Shown piece by piece: positions 58,880 to 64,000 of a stretch of DNA of 64,000 bases. The translations under genes and the position numbers were made by a program. Positions within the stretch are counted from its first letter, which is position 1; each line of letters opens with the position of its first letter. Source of the DNA: Maratus speciosus. Lineage: Eukaryota > Arthropoda > Arachnida > Araneae > Salticidae. Location of the stretch: positions 95,623,307 through 95,687,306 of the forward strand of contig OZ010800.1 of the NCBI GenBank assembly GCA_963932465.1, written 5' to 3'. The notes under the pieces are model-generated. The model was not told the origin of the DNA. It worked only from the letters and a program-made list of their open reading frames with translations, and searched no databases.

Positions 58880-59640
58880 TAGAGAATTCTAAAAGAAATT
58901 TTTCGCGCAACGGAAATTGAATCCCTTCAAGATAAATCCATCGGAACTATTAATAAGTCCCTTTTAAAGCGATTATGATTGGAGAAGACAAATCAGCTGA
59001 CCGTGTTTGTCGCTTTCTGCCCGAGTAAGTTAAATACACACGCGCAGCCAAATAGCAGAGAATAAAATTTGAAAGTCCATTTTCAGATGAAATAAAATAA
59101 CAGATGATCTTCGAGACTTCGAAGTTTATTCGAAACTTCTTTATTTTAAACTGCGGCTAACACCTAGAGATGATTAAGTAATCATTTTAACATCGATTAG
59201 ATTGCGAATTGCTTTTGCTGAGTGTTCCTAAATATGTAAGTAAAGCTTGGAAATGTCTGATTCGACTGCTTCAGTTTTGGGGTTCCTCTATTTTCTTCTT
59301 GGCATAAACATCCGGCCAAACGCCTGTGTTACAGTATACAGAAACCCAATCCAAATTTTGCATTTTTAAAAATCTTATTACGGCTTTTGCAAGGAAGAAA
59401 CCGTACATGTTATTTGAGGAAATCGAGGTAATTTGCGACTGATGATTCTCCCTTGGTTCCACAACTATTACCATTTTTCCAACTCTTACTATACTTTCAA
59501 TTACTTGTCCCAGTTGTTATGATGATCTGTTTCAAAGAACTTTATAATGGTTAATACATCATTTTTAATTTCCATAAAAATTCATTTATAATTTGTATAT
59601 TCACAATTGTTGATTGTTTTGTTTTTTATAATGGTTATAT
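58880..59640. other. Noncoding DNA with one unassigned minus-strand frame
   Basis: A minus-strand frame at 59474-59271 (67 codons, starting MVIVVEPRENHQSQI) has a reasonable amino-acid mix and is open a little further upstream. It has no recognised domain, no supporting splice pair and no neighbour, so it is mentioned only as a possibility. The rest of the stretch shows nothing. Confidence 0.2.
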
Positions 59641-59720
59641 GTATATATATATATATATATATTAGGGGGCTCTGCCCCCTGCAAGCTATGCTCGCCAACC
59701 CCCGTTCAGACACTGTAGAA
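59640..59720. repeat. (TA)n followed by a GC-rich hairpin repeat end
   Basis: A (TA)n run (59641-59661) is followed by AGGGGGCTCTGCCCCCT, a perfect stem-loop, and CAAGCTATGCTCGCCAACCC. This resembles the GC-rich start of the dispersed repeats at 30885, 46943 and 61981 but is not the same sequence. Confidence 0.5.
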
Positions 59721-60028
59721 TCTAAAAGCACGCTAATCTGATCGGTTTTAAAAAGATTAGAGAAGATTGAATTATACTGAAAAAACCTGTAGCGATCTCC
59801 CTGTAAACGGGTTTCCATTCAATTCCCTTTGATTTCAAAAATTTAAGGTAGAATCAGTTGCTGTTAAGACATCCAATGGTTGTGTTCGTGTTTGGTTAAA
59901 GAAGATCAGTTAAACATTTGAAAAGAAGCTAAAATAAAATGAATTAAGTAAACAGAGTATTTGTCTCTCGGTATTTTTAACAGTGTTATAAAACGATTGA
60001 CATAATACAATTACTAAAATTTGCTGCT

Positions 60029-60260
60029 TTAACCCCTTCAAGGGCGGTGGTTCATTTTTGGACCACTTAATTTTAATTCTTAAATGCCACATTAGCATCA
60101 GAATATTGGGATGAAAATTTCCCTTTTAATTCCCCTTTAATTCCCCTTTAGTAAGTGAACAAAAGCATTTTTATATTTCGAAATTTGTTTGTAAATTCTG
60201 GTGCCATTCACTGATTTCAAGATTTTACGAATAGAAGTGCCTTGTCCGTGAAAGGGTTAA
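60029..60260. mobile_element. TTAA-flanked MITE, 232 bp
   Basis: TTAA at 60029-60032 and 60257-60260 bounds ends TTAACCCCTTCAAGGGCGG and (reversed) TTAACCCTTTCACGGACAA. The ends are close to those of the 52776-52986 element. No coding sequence. Confidence 0.7.
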
Positions 60261-60509
60261 ACGCATATTAATGTATTTATTATTTTAAAGTTTCCTTTCC
60301 CTTTTAATATTCACGTGTAAATACAATTTTCAGGACATAATTTTCAATGTTTTCCTGCCTTTAACACGTACTCATTTAATAGTAATTTTAAAGGGTTTCT
60401 TTCTGGTTTTAATAGCCACGTGAAAATAAAATTTTAATCGTTAGGAAATATTATTCTTTGCGCTGTTTTAAAAATTGAAAACAATATCTATAATAATAGC
60501 CTAAGTCAT

Positions 60510-60810
60510 GTGACTATCATCAACAGCTCCAGGCGGATCCCTTCGCTTTTTATAGTCCAGGCGGCCATTTTGGTACTTTAATGTTAGACAGCCACAGGTG
60601 TGATAAGTCGCCGAATATTATTCTATCCCCATTATTTCGTTTATATTATAATAGTCCAAGTCATGTAACAGCCATAAACAACGGGCTGATTCCTTCGCTT
60701 TTCATAAGAAAGGTTTCCATTTTGATTAAAAAATCAAAATTATTTTTTCGAATAAAACTACATAAGAGTTACCATGATCACAAAGAAATCCTGGTACTTC
60801 TATGTTAGCC
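60510..60810. repeat. Degenerate duplication of ~160 bp
   Basis: AAGTCATGTGACTATCATCAACA...GGATCCCTTCGCTTTTTATA (about 60502-60555) recurs as AAGTCATGTAACAGCCATAAACA...TGATTCCTTCGCTTTTCATA (about 60658-60708). Both are followed by CCATTTTG, TGGTACTT and ATGTTAG. Frames over it are not gene-like. Confidence 0.6.
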
Positions 60811-61980
60811 GGGTGAAAATCTCGCCAATAGCTTTTGTTTAACTCGCCAGTTAGCATTTTTTATTTTTCGAGTGGTAAATTAAAACGCTGCTACTTCGTT
60901 ATCCCATCGACCAAAAATCTGTAGCCAAACTAATAAATGCCAATAATGGTTGATCGTAAATGTCACAGTCACTTGACTTTAAAGAAGTTACACATGTTCG
61001 CGCCATCAAGTGATTTTTATTTCGACATTTTATTTGTATTTTTATTAATGTTATACTAATTTATTTGTTCTTTTGTTATTTAAAATTAAAAAAAAAATAT
61101 GTCAATTTGTATAATTTGGCGAAATTGGTCGACGGGAGAAGTAATAACATTAAAACGTAGCTTTGAAGTAGAAATTAAATCTTGATTTTTTTTTTTTTTT
61201 TACGACAATTTGGCGAAAACCTCGTTTTCAAATACCTGTTACATATGTATTTTTAAATTATTTTCTGTTATTTTTAAAATGAAATAACAATAAATAAAAA
61301 AAATTAATTAATAACTATAGAAAAAAACAATTTATAACATTTTTTTGTAAATAAAAAGAAAATAAATTCAAATAAACATTTATTAATAAATAAGCAACAA
61401 TAGCCGGGTTACCATGTCAGGCAAAATAACGCCATTTTGGCGCCAATTAGGTACCCCGTTGCGTATATGACATCTGTGTCTACTATTTTTCTTTTCGTTT
61501 CGTTTAAAAAAAAAGAATGAAGTAAAAGCCATTTATTTTAAACGTTTCAATTTTAAATGAAACATTTTTATTAAATAAAATGATAATGAAATACAAATTG
61601 AATTCTGAATAAAAGTAACATGATGCATTTCTTAGCATACATTTAAGGGAGGCCAAACTCGTCGTCAAATTAATTTAAAATGACCGTTTCTAAAGTATGA
61701 AAAAAAATATCTGTTATGATATTTGAGTTGCCATCTTTAGAAAAAAAGTATTTAAAATTAGAAAAAAAAATAATATTTCGAAAACTAATCAGAATTTTAA
61801 AATTCTAATACCAGTTTTGAGATCTGTGGATCAATACGGATTTTTGGTGTTAATTTCATAGCAAAGTATTCCATATTTTAGGAGAAATCGCCGTGAAACG
61901 TAATCAGTTGTTTAATCAGTGGTTAATAGAATCGTTACATAGATTCGTTTCAATTCGATTCATTAGGATTTTATATATAC
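60811..61980. other. AT-rich noncoding DNA
   Basis: A T run near 61188-61201 and generally simple sequence; no gene recognised. Confidence 0.35.
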
Positions 61981-64000
61981 TAGGGGATCGGACCCGGGGT
62001 TCCCGGGTTACAGAATATAGGTGAAAACATTTTTTTTTAATTGAAATCTAATAATTTTTTATATGCAATAATTTTTTTTAGATTTCCCACTTACATTAAA
62101 AAAAGCATTTTTCATATGAAAAATACGAATTATACAATCAAATTAATTTTTGAAATTTATCGAAAACGATATTTTCTTATTAGCCGCATGCTAAGAGTTA
62201 TTCGACCAAGAGTTTCCTACTTACGGCATCCTTTTATATTCTGATAATTTCAGAGCTTACACATGTCTGTTAAATTTGTGTTTTATTTATATTATTTTAT
62301 TTATTTATTCATACGGAAGTTTTTTAATAGATATTAGCGTAAGAAAATGATGAGCTCTTTATTTTGTTTTAAGGGCGAACGGATTAATCTTTCGTAGTCG
62401 AGCTCCTAGCGATATTGATAAATTAAAAAATATTTCATGCTTTAAAATTGATTTTAAAACCACAGACAATCAGTAAACTGAGATGAACTTTGCAAACAAA
62501 TTCCATTTGAAAAGAAATTCCTATTTGGTGATCTAAAAACTTAAATTGTACGATTACAAATATGTTAGATTAGTGTTTTTTTTTATATTATTCTTTTACT
62601 TGTTTATAAAAGAAGTATTAATTTCGTTAATTTGCCTTTCACAAATATGTTAGGTTGGTGTTGTCTTATAATATTATTCTTTTATTTGTTTATAAAGGAA
62701 GTATTAATTTCGTTATGCAAAAATAGTCAGAAACAAATGCTGAACAATGTTTGTTGCTTTATGTGCAAAATATTTATCATTATTATGAAATGAAACCGGC
62801 ACGGGATAAGATAAACTTTTTAAAAAATCGTGTGTAAAAATAAAAATTATTTTAAAAATTAGGATACATCAGTCGATTAAGGTACAGTTTTTAAACAAAT
62901 TGCATTTGAAAGTAAATTTTTTCCCGATGCGACGAAAATTGAAAATGTACGATGGTCAGAAGATTAAAAAAAAATGCAGTAGCGAAAATTTCAAGACCGA
63001 ACTTTGATCATTAAGTGTTGCCATTCGCAAAATGACGTCAGTGTTACGCACAGATACGTTTGTTCTTTATAATATAGATACGTAATAAAATATAATAAAG
63101 ATCAGTTATTACGATGTGGTTATCAATTGAGACTCTCATGCTTGGTATTCCGGAATGAAAAACTGCAATTTTCACATTTTCAAAATTTCCATACGCACTT
63201 CTCATATCCATATTCATCATTTTTTTAAATTTGTATTTTGTTTGATCATTTTAAAATCATTTTAACTCAAAACTTGTCACAATTGTCAGCTACATCATTT
63301 ATGTGAACAGACGCACTCTTTATTTGAGATTCTAATCTCAATTCCGGAGAGTAAAAATTTCCGTAACTTATGTTTTTTAGACGCATTTGTGTTAAACTGT
63401 TTAGTTTTATCTAAGAAAATGATCGTTTTCTTTTAAATATGACTTCATATCCACTTAAATAAGCATTTCGCCTAGTGTCTGAAACTTAGTATTAGTACAC
63501 ATGTAGAAGGAAAAACAATGTAGAAAATTTTTGAAGAAAAATGCGTGTTTTCAAAAGCAGTATGTCATTTTCCGTTATTATTCCCGTAATATAATATTAT
63601 GCTTTTAATGGAATTTTGCGCCTCTAAACGCTATACAACAATTTTTATCAACAATTTTGAATTTTCATCAGAAAACAGCATGAATAAAAATAAAAATACC
63701 TCATTATTTCTCTCTTGTCTGTAATAATGAAAGCTGTCTAATTTTCACCATTTTGAAGAAATTTCATAAAATGCTTTTAAAATTAAAATATAAAAGTGGG
63801 AATATTTTAAAAAACAAAACAGATAGTGTGATCTACAAATGAACAGCTTTCAATTAAATAAAAAAAATAGTCAAATTGGTTCAGCAGAAAGATCAGGGCA
63901 GATGACTATAAAACACACTTGTGTTTTAAATATAGATTATATAAAATTATGAAAATTGTTATTTTGATGTTGTTTGTTGATGAATTATGTTATTTTGATA
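61981..64000. repeat. 2-kb dispersed noncoding repeat, copy B
   Basis: It begins CTAGGGGATCGGACCCGGGG and follows copy A (46943-48965) in the same orientation to the window edge. An intact TTTATAATATAGATACGTAAT junction lies at about 63064-63086, where the partial copy at 50484 is interrupted. The similarity extends past that junction, so the repeated unit may be larger than the element proper or the region was duplicated as a block. The frame at 62041-62244 has no gene-like support. Confidence 0.75.

Noticed and set aside
1..64000. tRNA, rRNA and other structural RNA genes
   Set aside because: Scanning by eye for tRNA B-box-like sequence and conserved rRNA blocks gave nothing convincing; a tRNAscan/Infernal run would settle it.

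Overview
This is a strongly AT-rich eukaryotic window. It looks like an arthropod genome, possibly an arachnid; that is inferred from the mix of BEL/Pao, mariner, pogo/Tigger, piggyBac and Penelope-like relics and from the repeat style, and no marker gene proves it. No complete, intact protein-coding gene is visible. Most of the window reads as intron or intergenic DNA packed with decayed transposons, palindromic MITEs and satellite-like arrays.

The best host signal is a series of short candidate exons on the minus strand with good splice sites and compatible phases. They lie at 43938-43996, 14012-14099 and 7170-7229, with weaker candidates at 52987-53113 (possible first coding exon with an upstream promoter-like stretch), 44606-44710 and a MITE-interrupted one at 8858-9375. 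If they belong together, a gene of more than 45 kb runs right to left and its introns hold most of the repeats. Its product is not recognised.

Layout, left to right. 1.4-2.2 kb: a duplicated 220-bp unit, one copy interrupted by a palindromic MITE. 3.0-4.2 kb: a 31-bp minisatellite. 5.1-5.5 kb: two mariner fragments in inverted orientation. 5.7-6.4 kb: a possible solo LTR. 8.9-9.3 kb: a TA-flanked foldback MITE. 10.8-12.0 kb: a piggyBac transposase relic (minus). 14.3-19.8 kb: a BEL/Pao retrotransposon (minus) with at least eight breaks. 21.5-23.7 kb: a Tigger/pogo element with both TIRs. 23.8-25.8 kb: a 147-bp satellite inside a short-TIR unit. 26.4-27.6 kb: a 1280-bp mariner with both TIRs and a broken transposase. 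28.1-29.1 kb: a 316-bp tandem array. 30.9-36.5 kb: two adjacent copies of a repeat, each carrying eight or nine 305-bp monomers. 36.7-37.7 kb: three MITEs. 42.4-42.6 kb: a CRE/CCAAT-rich promoter-like patch. 44.8-46.9 kb: a TTAA MITE, an inverted Penelope-like fragment pair with a palindromic MITE inside, an unidentified coding-like stretch and a Gypsy integrase tail. 46.9-50.5 kb and 62.0-64.0 kb: copies of a 2-kb noncoding repeat. 50.5-52.2 kb: a TA-flanked element with repeated GGAGAGATTGCGC boxes. 52.8-60.3 kb: a dense cluster of TTAA-flanked palindromic MITEs, two of them nested in a pogo-like relic.

All recognisable transposase or polymerase reading frames are broken, so nothing here appears mobile by itself. 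The interest lies in the nested insertions (one with an empty-site comparison inside the window), in palindromic elements of 180-750 bp, and in the candidate host exons.
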